From Patescibacteria group bacterium (GTDB lineage Bacteria; Patescibacteriota; Doudnabacteria; UBA920), in the NCBI GenBank assembly GCA_013387205.1, contig WARV01000012.1:1-54271 (forward strand): DNA of 54,271 bases, in the 5' to 3' direction. The notes under the pieces were generated by a model. It was given only the letters and a program-made list of their open reading frames with translations, ran no database searches and was not told where the DNA came from. Position 1 is the first letter of the stretch; each line of letters starts with the position of its first letter. Positions 42,346 to 49,398 of this stretch are shown here, piece by piece. The position numbers and the translations under genes are program-made.

Positions 42346-43329
42346 TTATTTTAACCTAAACGAATCCAAGGCTTTTTGTAATTCCTCTTCGGGCACGCTA
42401 GCGCCAAGATCATAATAATAGCTAACTACGTACACCCTTCCAATATTCTCTAACACAAACGTCTTACCATGAGAGCCTATATTATTTAAGGAAAATTCTT
42501 TTGCTGGCTGGCCGTTAAGATGGCTGTCTTTAATAGGTATATCCTTTGAAATCCCCTGTAAATAGGAGTCTATACTTTTTTGTAAAACCGATATTTGAAT
42601 ATACTCAGTAGGTTGCCCCATAGGCGCCTTTATAGGATCAATCTGGTAATAACTCAAGGCGTAAGGAGCTCCTTTTGTCCCATCGGCACCGTTCCATGTA
42701 GATGGATAAGAAATTTGGTATCCGTAAATATTGGTATAAGTTGCCATGTCAGAACTTTTATTTACGGAAAGGTTCGAATCAACAAAGGTGAAGCTGTTAA
42801 GCATTTGCTGGGCATTAGTATTGTTTTTAATAACCGTTATATCAAGAACTTTCCCTCCGGGTTTTTGTATATAATAAAAATCAGAAACAACTCCTTGGTC
42901 AGACCCGTGATAAGAAAGCTTGTAACCGGTGATACCCCCGATTGTTACGGCGTCTATCGAGTAATCGCCTTGCCTAAATGTAGGGAATGGTGACCCAACT
43001 CCTTTCTCAACAGCATTTTTATCAAGTTGTATTATGCTATTGTCTTCACGAACGCCAAAGATGGATCCGTTGTCGCCTCCTGTTTTTATTACCATTACTT
43101 GTGTAGAAATTGGGGTTACGGGAACCATTACGCCAAATCCTTCAAACCCCCTTACATCATATCCGTCAGGATACTGAAAAGCATATTTTAACTTTGTGTT
43201 AGTATAGGTATGAACAAGTGTGTTTTGTGTGGTAGTTGGTACAGTAGGAGGCTGCTGGTTCTTGGCCGTGTTTTTGCTGCAGCCTACAGCCAGGAGCGTT
43301 ACCGATATGATGATGAAAAATTTTTTCAT
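42346..43329 (-). CDS. Lipoprotein with two PsbP-like modules
   Basis: A 327-aa protein with a lipoprotein signal (FFIIISVTLLAVGC, Cys17). Two related modules begin YTNTKLKYAFQYPDGY and YTNIYGYQISYPSTWNG, the PsbP-like motif common in Patescibacteria. The function of these surface proteins is not known. One of four such genes in the window. Confidence 0.78.
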   Translation of the reverse strand: MKKFFIIISVTLLAVGCSKNTAKNQQPPTVPTTTQNTLVHTYTNTKLKYAFQYPDGYDVRGFEGFGVMVPVTPISTQVMVIKTGGDNGSIFGVREDNSIIQLDKNAVEKGVGSPFPTFRQGDYSIDAVTIGGITGYKLSYHGSDQGVVSDFYYIQKPGGKVLDITVIKNNTNAQQMLNSFTFVDSNLSVNKSSDMATYTNIYGYQISYPSTWNGADGTKGAPYALSYYQIDPIKAPMGQPTEYIQISVLQKSIDSYLQGISKDIPIKDSHLNGQPAKEFSLNNIGSHGKTFVLENIGRVYVVSYYYDLGASVPEEELQKALDSFRLK

Positions 43330-43378
43330 AAACTCGAAATCATATTTAAATTAATGTTTTACCTAAGCTGATTATACC

Positions 43379-43410
43379 CCTTTAGTCGGAAAACATCGAA
43401 AGACTAAAGG
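43379..43410. promoter_or_regulatory. Inverted repeat and -10 upstream of lipoprotein gene
   Basis: CCTTTAGTC and GACTAAAGG are perfect inverse complements 14 bases apart. On the minus strand GGGGTATAATC follows at once, so the repeat may be an operator or the terminator of the upstream gene. Confidence 0.45.
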
Positions 43411-43514
43411 AGGCACGACTTTATTGCGTAATTGTTGATCCGTAACTGTTATGGTCCGAAACCTAGGCCATGCTACAAGCCAATTAAAAACATCAAATAC
43501 TCGTGTACAAATAT

Positions 43515-44240
43515 TTATAATTCTATTTGGATATTGCCAACGTCAGGTAAGTTGTAAACCTTACCATTGATTTTAATTTCGTTTACCTTTTCATAGTGAA
43601 TAAGAAAAGTTTTATATTTTTCAACGATCATTTGTATGTCGCTTTGCTGAATGCATGCCAAGGGATAGAATAGAAAACCTGTATTGGTAAAATCAGTCTT
43701 GGAACATACAGAATCCGCTTGGACGTCAAACGCCTTGATATTGACCGGCCCATCATGCTTGGTATTAAAACGAAGCACAATATTTTCTATCTTTCTAGAT
43801 ACTATACTTTTGCTCGGGATATCATATATTGCAATAGTATCATTATTATCACTGCGTAATCTTAATTGGGTATTGGAAATCCAATCCCTAAAGACGTAAT
43901 CAGGTTCGCCGAGCATAGTAATATGGCGAGCCTTTTTGCTTTGTGTTTCTATGATCCAAGTTCCAACGTTTTGCACATCAACTTGCTGATCTCGTCCTAT
44001 CAGCATAGTTACCCCGTAATAGCAATTATCAGGAGAATAACCATTAATATGCAAGTCGTATTTATTTGCTCCGTTTGGTAGGATGGAGATTATTTCAGAT
44101 GTGGCAAGTTGCGTACATTTTCTATTTTCTATACCTGTGTAGGATGGCGTTTCAGGATTATTAGACACTTGGGATTTTCCACAACCTGCAGCTAATAATA
44201 AAATAGACGGCACTAGGAAAAGTAATTTAATGTTTTTCAT
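43515..44240 (-). CDS. Lipoprotein of unknown function
   Basis: A 241-aa protein with a lipobox (FLVPSILLLAAGC, Cys20). The rest looks beta-rich (NCYYGVTMLIGRDQQVDV; RKIENIVLRFNTKHDG). No domain recognised. A sigma70 promoter lies 26-54 bases upstream. Confidence 0.68.
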   Translation of the reverse strand: MKNIKLLFLVPSILLLAAGCGKSQVSNNPETPSYTGIENRKCTQLATSEIISILPNGANKYDLHINGYSPDNCYYGVTMLIGRDQQVDVQNVGTWIIETQSKKARHITMLGEPDYVFRDWISNTQLRLRSDNNDTIAIYDIPSKSIVSRKIENIVLRFNTKHDGPVNIKAFDVQADSVCSKTDFTNTGFLFYPLACIQQSDIQMIVEKYKTFLIHYEKVNEIKINGKVYNLPDVGNIQIEL

Positions 44241-44265
44241 AGTAATAAGATTAAGTTTAAGTTAT

Positions 44266-44294
44266 AGTATAAGACGTTAAGGAAAGTAATTCAA
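44266..44294 (-). promoter_or_regulatory. Promoter of lipoprotein gene at 44240
   Basis: On the minus strand TTGAAT (44294-44289) and TATACT (44271-44266) are 17 bases apart. Confidence 0.6.
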
Positions 44295-44306
44295 ACTAAG
44301 GGGAGG

Positions 44307-44328
44307 GTTGGTGAAAGTTTTCACCAGC
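44307..44328 (-). terminator. Hairpin after CHAP gene
   Basis: TGGTGAAA and TTTCACCA pair around two bases; it lies a few bases after the CHAP stop on the minus strand. Confidence 0.55.
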
Positions 44329-44336
44329 CCGGTTAC

Positions 44337-45074
44337 TCACAAGACAGTGAAGGTGTAGGTGTTTGAAACTGCGCCGTTACCTATTACTTCTTGGATACTC
44401 CACGTTCCGGCCGTCCCAAAAGTAATGGTCAGATTGTACTGTGTTGGGGCTTGCCCCCAAATTTGACTACCAGTGAGAATGGCATAGCCGCCACCAGGGA
44501 AATTTACGCGCACTGCCGTCACCGTTCCTTGGGTGGGCCCATACACTGTAAGAGTGATAGGGCTCGAAGAGTGACTGGGAGTGGCAGGGTAAATATTGTT
44601 GATGTAAGGTGATCCAGGGTACAGGTTGGGGTATATGTAGCCTCGGTCAAAGAAGGTCGCCGAATGGTATACGCCAGTCTGTGTGTAGTTGGAGCCGCAA
44701 TTCTGTTCAGTGACGAGGACTGAGCCGTCGTTGTTCACCTGTGTTACATACGCTACGTGACCGTATGTGCCGTAACTACTCACCCCAATAGTGCCTACCG
44801 AGGGAATATTCGTTACAACTTGGAGTCCGCTAGCACGGGCACTGTTTGCCCAGTTGTTCGCGTTACCCCAGTTGGTGGCAGGATAGCCCCAAAGGTCGTG
44901 CATCATCTGCCACGCCTTCCAGGTACAATTGCCGCCAGGGTATGGCGGGTTGCAACAGGCGTAAATGTTGCCGGGTGATGATTCACCGCCGCAAGTATCG
45001 GCAGCCTTCACTTGATCTGCATAAAAGCAGAGCATAAATACGAACATCACCAAAGTCGTCAGTGACTTCTTCAC
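44337..45074 (-). CDS. Secreted CHAP-domain amidase
   Basis: A 245-aa protein. The GTG at 45074 is chosen as start because a strong Shine-Dalgarno (GGAGG, 5 bases away) precedes it; upstream codons in the frame would read through the leader. A signal peptide (about 1-24, LVMFVFMLCFYADQVKA) is followed by a CHAP domain with candidate catalytic Cys50 (NCTWKAW), His106 (GHVAYV) and Glu123 (VTEQNCG). A beta-sandwich module (TVYGPTQGTVTAVRV to the end) may bind wall or sugar. It probably cleaves peptidoglycan peptide bonds outside the cell. Controlled by promoter cassette A. Confidence 0.85.
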   Translation of the reverse strand: MKKSLTTLVMFVFMLCFYADQVKAADTCGGESSPGNIYACCNPPYPGGNCTWKAWQMMHDLWGYPATNWGNANNWANSARASGLQVVTNIPSVGTIGVSSYGTYGHVAYVTQVNNDGSVLVTEQNCGSNYTQTGVYHSATFFDRGYIYPNLYPGSPYINNIYPATPSHSSSPITLTVYGPTQGTVTAVRVNFPGGGYAILTGSQIWGQAPTQYNLTITFGTAGTWSIQEVIGNGAVSNTYTFTVL

Positions 45075-45149
45075 GTTTTCCTCCAATTGGAATTTTTGGC
45101 GAATCATTTTCAGGATCCGTCGTTTATGCGCAAGCGAGCGCACAAGGGA
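45075..45149 (-). ncRNA. Conserved 5' leader, copy A
   Basis: On the minus strand this leader has hairpin 1 UGUGCGC-UCGCUU-GCGCAUA, then AAACGACGGAUCC and an AAUGAUUCGCC segment, then the Shine-Dalgarno GGAGGA. The same order is found in copies B and C. Confidence 0.65.
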
Positions 45150-45210
45150 AGTATAACTTCGCGGTGGTAAAATAAAATCAAATAAAAAGTAAAATTTTGG
45201 TAAAATTGTG
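45150..45210 (-). promoter_or_regulatory. Promoter cassette A: -10 plus four 11-bp repeats
   Basis: The -10 TATACT lies at 45155-45150 (minus strand). After an 11-base gap come four 11-bp units (45167-45210); read on the plus strand they start GTAAAAT, TCAAATA, GTAAAAT and GTAAAAT. No canonical -35 is present. Confidence 0.75.
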
Positions 45211-45235
45211 GATAAATAATATAATAAAAATGCAG

Positions 45236-45268
45236 AGAGACCTCTTTGTTGTAAGAGGTCTCTTTTTT
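45236..45268. terminator. Terminator upstream of cassette A
   Basis: AGAGACCTC and GAGGTCTCT pair and are followed by TTTTTT on the plus strand, with an AT-rich run on the minus strand. It separates the cassette from the gene at 45304. Confidence 0.7.
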
Positions 45269-45303
45269 GTTTGTGGAAATTATTTTTTTATCAAAAAAAT
45301 TTT

Positions 45304-45966
45304 TTAATTGGTACCGGACACGGCTTTAAAGCCGTTCAAAAATTTATTATAGTAATCCCGCGCCTCTTTCGTGCTGGTATCGTTTAAGTCAATACGCAGT
45401 AGATAACCCTGAGTCACAAAATAAATGTCTTCTGCGGCATACACTCCGGGAGTTGGTCGGCTTGTAATTTTAACGCATTGAATGTTATTGATTTCACAAT
45501 TTGGTTTACTCGGGAGAGGGTCAGTATTTTCAGACGGCGTATAGTGCTTTTTTACTTCGGTCAATAAATCGTAGTTGGCTGACAGCTTGTCGTTGGCAGT
45601 AAGATTGATACGGCCATCTAATTCTATTCTCGGCCACCCGATCCAGTCGTTAGTGGTTGTGGAGTTTCGGCCGGTATCAGACGATAATACTATCATTCTG
45701 GACGTTTCAAAGTCTTGCCTCATATAATTCATGTCCTCAAACGGCTTAAATTCGTAACCGCTTTGGTCGTCTCTGTACGTCACATTAGCTTTTAATGTGT
45801 CTTGAGCCGCCAACTGTTCAGGGGTAACTACGTTACCGGTTTGAGCAGAAGGCGGAGTTGAAGTTTTATTATGGTTACCGGCTTGTTTGTTGTATAGATA
45901 CACCTCTCCCAAGATGATAAGCGCTATAATTATACCTAAAAGAATTTTTTTTGATGATTTGTTCAT
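45304..45966 (-). CDS. Membrane-anchored PsbP-like protein
   Basis: A 220-aa protein with an N-terminal helix (ILLGIIIALIILGEVYLY) and no lipobox. After an acidic Ser/Thr-rich linker it contains TYRDDQSGYEFKPFEDMNY and RIELDGRINLTANDKLS, weakly similar to the other PsbP-like genes. Two Cys (CEINNIQC) may pair. Function unknown. Confidence 0.65.
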   Translation of the reverse strand: MNKSSKKILLGIIIALIILGEVYLYNKQAGNHNKTSTPPSAQTGNVVTPEQLAAQDTLKANVTYRDDQSGYEFKPFEDMNYMRQDFETSRMIVLSSDTGRNSTTTNDWIGWPRIELDGRINLTANDKLSANYDLLTEVKKHYTPSENTDPLPSKPNCEINNIQCVKITSRPTPGVYAAEDIYFVTQGYLLRIDLNDTSTKEARDYYNKFLNGFKAVSGTN

Positions 45967-46364
45967 AAGAAGATTAAATTAGCTTTGTTAAATAAGATTC
46001 CGGAACTGGCAATAGTATATCATGCCAGTCCCGGGCCGGTCTATGAGCTCATCGCTCAGTTAACCGTGAAGTAAAACAGGCTGGAAAACACGCCATTCTT
46101 AAATTATGCCGCATCCCTGAACGAATAGGGTTTACCCAAAAAAAGCCGGCTTGGTTTATTCTACTTCGGAATTATCCGATCGAGAGATTTTGATGCAGAT
46201 TATGTTTTCCTGCGTGCGGTAGATAATCTTCTTCCTTGCTGGAAAAGTAGAACGAGAATACCATGCTAATCAGACCGAAGAATTGTTCTCTGGAGCTTCC
46301 CTACACCTAAGCTTGGTCCTTTTATTCTTTTGTAGAATTTCTTCCGCCATAAAAATAAATAGGT

Positions 46365-46432
46365 AAGCAAAAGTACAGGGCTACAACTTCAGCTGAGTTG
46401 AGGAGCGAAATTGTAGCCCTGTACTTTTGCTT
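46365..46432. repeat. 22-bp perfect palindrome arms
   Basis: The arm starting AAGCAAAAGTACAGGGCTAC is perfectly inverse to TGTAGCCCTGTACTTTTGCT, around a 24-base loop. It is much longer than a usual terminator and has no T tail. Confidence 0.65.
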
Positions 46433-46447
46433 CTCAAAAAAACGCCG

Positions 46448-46506
46448 CCTTGCTGTTAACTTTCGATTTACATATATTATTACATTGTGAATTTGTTACA
46501 GCAAGG
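46448..46506. repeat. Second inverted repeat
   Basis: CCTTGCTGTTAAC and GTTACAGCAAGG can pair with one bulge around a loop of about 34 bases. Confidence 0.45.
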
Positions 46507-46563
46507 GTTTTGTGTCCTTTTTCCTATATTGTATTGATTTAATGATAGACAATAATTTTTTTA

Positions 46564-47136
46564 CTATTTAAATTTTACTGAAGAAAGTATTGTGTTAAAA
46601 ACATTATCAATTTGTTGTTGCTCTACTGTTGTATTGCCTATATTTTTACTATTATTGGAAAAGTTAAATACTAAGTTATTGGCAAAGGTGATCCGAGAAT
46701 TCTGATAGACCGGTGGGGTAACCCCTTCAATCACGTACGTGACCTTTCCATCTATACGGACGGTTTCCTTTTTTATGAGATTGCGTACACTTTCGTTTGT
46801 TATATAGTTATTAACATTGCCACTATAGGTATCGTGACGGTATGTAAAAATAATTGGAGCAATTATTGATCCTTCAGCCATGTACTGTTTTTGTTTATTA
46901 CTAAAGGACAAGGTGGTTGTAGTGTCTTTTTGGCTGGCTTCAACTTTCCAGTCTTTAGGATACCTGAATTCCAGTGCTCCATTGCTAAATTTTTCCCAGT
47001 TCGTGGTGTCGAGCTTGGCCTGGAATGTCGTTTCGTTTGATGTTTGCGAGCTGTCTGGTTGGGCTGGCTGTTGGTTAAAGGTACATCCTGCAGCTATTAG
47101 GGATATAACACTAAGGCTGAATAGTATTTTTTTCAT
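46564..47136 (-). CDS. PsbP-like lipoprotein
   Basis: A 190-aa protein with a lipobox (FSLSVISLIAAGC, Cys18) and a PsbP-like core beginning EKFSNGALEFRYPKDWKVE. It resembles the other lipoproteins of the window but lacks the second module. Function unknown. Confidence 0.75.
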   Translation of the reverse strand: MKKILFSLSVISLIAAGCTFNQQPAQPDSSQTSNETTFQAKLDTTNWEKFSNGALEFRYPKDWKVEASQKDTTTTLSFSNKQKQYMAEGSIIAPIIFTYRHDTYSGNVNNYITNESVRNLIKKETVRIDGKVTYVIEGVTPPVYQNSRITFANNLVFNFSNNSKNIGNTTVEQQQIDNVFNTILSSVKFK

Positions 47137-47197
47137 AGAATTAATTTGAACGTTTATTAGTATTTAGTATATAGTTTACCATGATGAGTTAAGTGTG

Positions 47198-47229
47198 GGA
47201 ACCCCTGCGTTTTTAGACGTAAGGGTTCC
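47198..47229 (-). terminator. Hairpin after M23 gene
   Basis: GGAACCC and GGGTTCC with an inner CTGCG/CGTAA stem; it follows the M23 stop after about 12 bases. Confidence 0.5.
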
Positions 47230-47240
47230 TAGTTGAACTG

Positions 47241-48305
47241 CTATTCCGTGACCGTGGACCCTACTGGATAGGAGTAGTAATCCGAGACACCGGCGATATT
47301 GCAAAACTGGTATGCCAGGTTGAGAAAGGCTTGGCCGGTGAAAGGCCGCCGCGTTCCATTGTCAGTGACAATAGACACCTCCGCCCCTCCCCATTGCTGG
47401 ATCAGCCTGCCGTCTGGTTGACTCCTGCCATTGCCAGTAAGGGCATCAATGACGTCGGCTCCGCGTGGGTATCTGTCCATCTCGGCTTGGGATATAATCA
47501 CGACATCTCTGAAGTCAAACCCTCGACCTGGTCCGTACAACTCCCAGAGCCTCTGCGGGCTGGAGATCATCCTCTTTTGGCCGTTCTGGAGGACGTAAAT
47601 AGCAGGGTTGCCATAGACCTGAACAATGGAACCATTGGGATGCAGGGGTAGGTTACCGTAGGGACGATACCTTTCCGCTGTCCCATTAGTACATTTTGGT
47701 GTGTTAGAAGTAATCCAACCCGTGGGATCTGTAAGACCGTTGGTACTCGGCCAAGAGTCATTTGGCATCGCCCCTAAGTTGTTGGAAGGAGGAGTGGTGT
47801 TTGGAACGATTCCGAAGTGGAGGTGATTTCCATTGCTCCAGTAACCGACTCTACCTATCTCAACTCCGCCCGTTACTCGGTCCCCAGCAACCAAGTTGGT
47901 GGTTATGTGCCCATAAAGTGCCAAGAACTCACTGCCGTTGCTTAGCGTATGCTTGATGAGAAGTCCCACATTACCTGTACCCCAATTGTTTGGACTTACG
48001 CTGTAGACCGTGCCGGGAGCTATCGCGTAAACGGGATTATTGAGACCATACATCATATCGTAGCCGATATGATAGTATTCGGGGAGATAGCATCCACCGT
48101 TAGCTGGATCCCGTCCGAGCCAAGTTCCGCAGGTGTAAGGGAAACTGCTCATCCCAGTGGGGTAAAAGAACCCTGTGCCGGTTTGGATAAAGGTCACTTC
48201 TTCTGCTCGAAGCAGATCAACACCGCTTCCAAACAGAAGAAAGAAAGCTGCCATAAACATGACGACGAAACCAACCTGGTGGTTAGTCCTAGAATAGAGT
48301 AACAC
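47241..48305 (-). CDS. Secreted M23-family peptidase with C-terminal repeats
   Basis: A 354-aa protein with a signal peptide (about 1-34, VVMFMAAFFLLFGSGVDLLRA) and an M23 (LytM) metallopeptidase domain: HxxxD with His79 and Asp83, LYGHI (His133) and HLHFG (His161, His163). From about residue 222 two repeats follow (GSIVQVYGNPAIYVL and a later GRLIQQWGGAEVSIV) that match the repeats of the 502-aa surface protein at 7.4 kb. It should cut peptide cross-links of a cell wall. The GTG start has a strong Shine-Dalgarno (AGGAGG). Controlled by promoter cassette B. Confidence 0.88.
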   Translation of the reverse strand: MLLYSRTNHQVGFVVMFMAAFFLLFGSGVDLLRAEEVTFIQTGTGFFYPTGMSSFPYTCGTWLGRDPANGGCYLPEYYHIGYDMMYGLNNPVYAIAPGTVYSVSPNNWGTGNVGLLIKHTLSNGSEFLALYGHITTNLVAGDRVTGGVEIGRVGYWSNGNHLHFGIVPNTTPPSNNLGAMPNDSWPSTNGLTDPTGWITSNTPKCTNGTAERYRPYGNLPLHPNGSIVQVYGNPAIYVLQNGQKRMISSPQRLWELYGPGRGFDFRDVVIISQAEMDRYPRGADVIDALTGNGRSQPDGRLIQQWGGAEVSIVTDNGTRRPFTGQAFLNLAYQFCNIAGVSDYYSYPVGSTVTE

Positions 48306-48379
48306 TTTTTATCCTCCTGTGGATTTTAGCGAATCATTGTTAGGACTCGCTGTTTGTGCGCAAGTGAGCGCACAAAAAA
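48306..48379 (-). ncRNA. Conserved 5' leader, copy B
   Basis: Hairpin 1 is UGUGCGC-UCACUU-GCGCACA. Hairpin 2 closes with AGCGA/UCGCU. It is followed by AGGAGGA and the GTG start. Where copy C has GUCGG/CCGAC this copy has a different but still pairing stem. Confidence 0.65.
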
Positions 48380-48440
48380 AGTATAACCTTGCAGTAGTAA
48401 GATAAAATCAAAGAAAAGATAAAATTTTGGTAAAATTGTG
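48380..48440 (-). promoter_or_regulatory. Promoter cassette B: -10 plus four 11-bp repeats
   Basis: The -10 TATACT lies at 48385-48380, then an 11-base gap, then units at 48397-48440 beginning GTAAGAT, TCAAAGA, ATAAAAT and GTAAAAT on the plus strand. Confidence 0.75.
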
Positions 48441-48546
48441 GATAAGGTACATAATAAAATGCACGGGGGTTCTTAGTTGGAAGAGGTATCTTGGTTGTCT
48501 AGCCATGTTAAAATTATGTCGCATCCCCATTGTTTACCACAAAAGA

Positions 48547-48599
48547 AGCCGGTTCTTCAAGACGCAAATCCTAAAAAGGACGCGCTTTCCGAACCGGCT
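48547..48599 (-). terminator. Long hairpin after receiver gene
   Basis: AGCCGGTTC and GAACCGGCT pair, with a small inner hairpin TCCT-AAAA-AGGA. It follows the stop of the receiver gene on the minus strand. Confidence 0.6.
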
Positions 48600-48604
48600 A
48601 TGGA

Positions 48605-49036
48605 TTATTCTTGGCCCAACAATCTGCGGATTTTATCAAGAAGACGGCTGGAGGTGAACGGCTTACACAGAAAGTCGTGAACCCCGGCTTTAAGAGGGTC
48701 TTCGTTGGTAAAACCCGAAATACAAAGCACTTTTAGGCCAGGCTGGCGCTGCAAAAGCAGTTTTGCCAACTCTATTCCGCTCATGCCTGACATTTGGACA
48801 TCTGTCAGCAGAAGGGAAATCAGTTCTCCGCTGCTGTCGTATTTCATCAATGCCTCTTGGCCGCTTGAAGCTTCAATAACCTGATAACCCTTGGAAAGAA
48901 GCATTGAGCTAACCACTTTCCGGATACTGGCTTCGTCGTCTACCAGCAAGATAATTACGTTTTTTTGCTTTGGCTCAGTATTATTTGAGTCTAAAACCCG
49001 ACAACCTGCTTTTGGCGCATCGAATTGTGCGGCCAT
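48605..49036 (-). CDS. Receiver-only response regulator
   Basis: A 143-aa protein: a 25-residue N-terminal extension, then a full receiver domain (acidic LVDDE, phospho-Asp79 in LLLTDVQMSGMSG, Lys125 in FLCKPFTSS). There is no output domain. The receiver type (CheY/NtrC-like) fits the sensor kinase encoded at 51.3-52.8 kb, so the pair may work together and pass the signal by protein contact. Strong Shine-Dalgarno AGGAGG. Controlled by promoter cassette C. Confidence 0.9.
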   Translation of the reverse strand: MAAQFDAPKAGCRVLDSNNTEPKQKNVIILLVDDEASIRKVVSSMLLSKGYQVIEASSGQEALMKYDSSGELISLLLTDVQMSGMSGIELAKLLLQRQPGLKVLCISGFTNEDPLKAGVHDFLCKPFTSSRLLDKIRRLLGQE

Positions 49037-49111
49037 TTATTTCTCCTCCTTTGAATTTTGTCGGGCCGTTGTCAGGTTCCGACGTTTACGCGCTCGCTTG
49101 CGCACAAGGAA
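49037..49111 (-). ncRNA. Conserved 5' leader, copy C
   Basis: Hairpin 1 is UGUGCGC-AAGCGA-GCGCGUA (two G-U pairs). Hairpin 2 closes with GUCGG/CCGAC. It ends with AGGAGGAGAAAUAAAUG. Confidence 0.65.
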
Positions 49112-49172
49112 AGTATAACCTTACAATGGTAAAATAAAATCAAAGAAAAAGTAAAATTTTGGTAAAATATAT
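49112..49172 (-). promoter_or_regulatory. Promoter cassette C: -10 plus four 11-bp repeats
   Basis: The -10 TATACT lies at 49117-49112, then an 11-base gap, then units at 49129-49172 beginning GTAAAAT, TCAAAGA, GTAAAAT and GTAAAAT on the plus strand. Confidence 0.75.
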
Positions 49173-49180
49173 TAAAATAG

Positions 49181-49211
49181 CCCGGCCACGAAAATCTGTG
49201 GCCGGGGTTTT
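49181..49211. terminator. Terminator between kinase operon and cassette C
   Basis: CCCGGCCAC and GTGGCCGGG form a strong stem, with TTTT on the plus side and an AT-rich run on the minus side. It ends the kinase-terpene-synthase unit. Confidence 0.75.
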
Positions 49212-49250
49212 GCGTAAGGCAAGTTCTCATCTTACGGCTTTGTTGCACTC

Positions 49251-49367
49251 TTAGTCTGTATCGAAAAAAGCCCAATGGCGCTGGCGTCCATGCTGCAACG
49301 GAAGACGCCGGTGCAGCTTAAACAAACCTCTCAACCTTCGGCAGATTGAAAGCAATAACGCTCTCAT
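49251..49367 (-). CDS. 38-aa basic small protein
   Basis: A short frame with an optimal Shine-Dalgarno (AAAGGAGG, 8 bases before the ATG at 49367), 32 bases after the stop of the terpene-synthase-like gene and before the shared terminator. The product is Arg/His-rich with an amphipathic N-terminus (MRALLLSICRRLRGLFKLHR). I do not recognise it. It could be a membrane-active or regulatory peptide, or simply a decoy ORF; the Shine-Dalgarno is the main support. Confidence 0.5.
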   Translation of the reverse strand: MRALLLSICRRLRGLFKLHRRLPLQHGRQRHWAFFDTD

Positions 49368-49398
49368 TCTTGGTCCTCCTTTCGTATTATGTTGTCAA

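Larger units (their letters stand above)
45967..46563. other. Long intergenic region with palindromes
   Basis: No reliable gene. A 64-codon minus-strand frame (46350-46156) is broken by an in-frame TGA at codon 27. Two strong palindromes are listed separately. Confidence 0.5.

Noticed and set aside
46156-46350. Minus frame of 64 codons with an in-frame TGA, considered as recoding (UGA as Gly or selenocysteine)
   Set aside because: TGA acts as a normal stop elsewhere in the window (csoR, Fic), there is no SECIS-like structure I can support, and no Shine-Dalgarno. At best a decayed gene.
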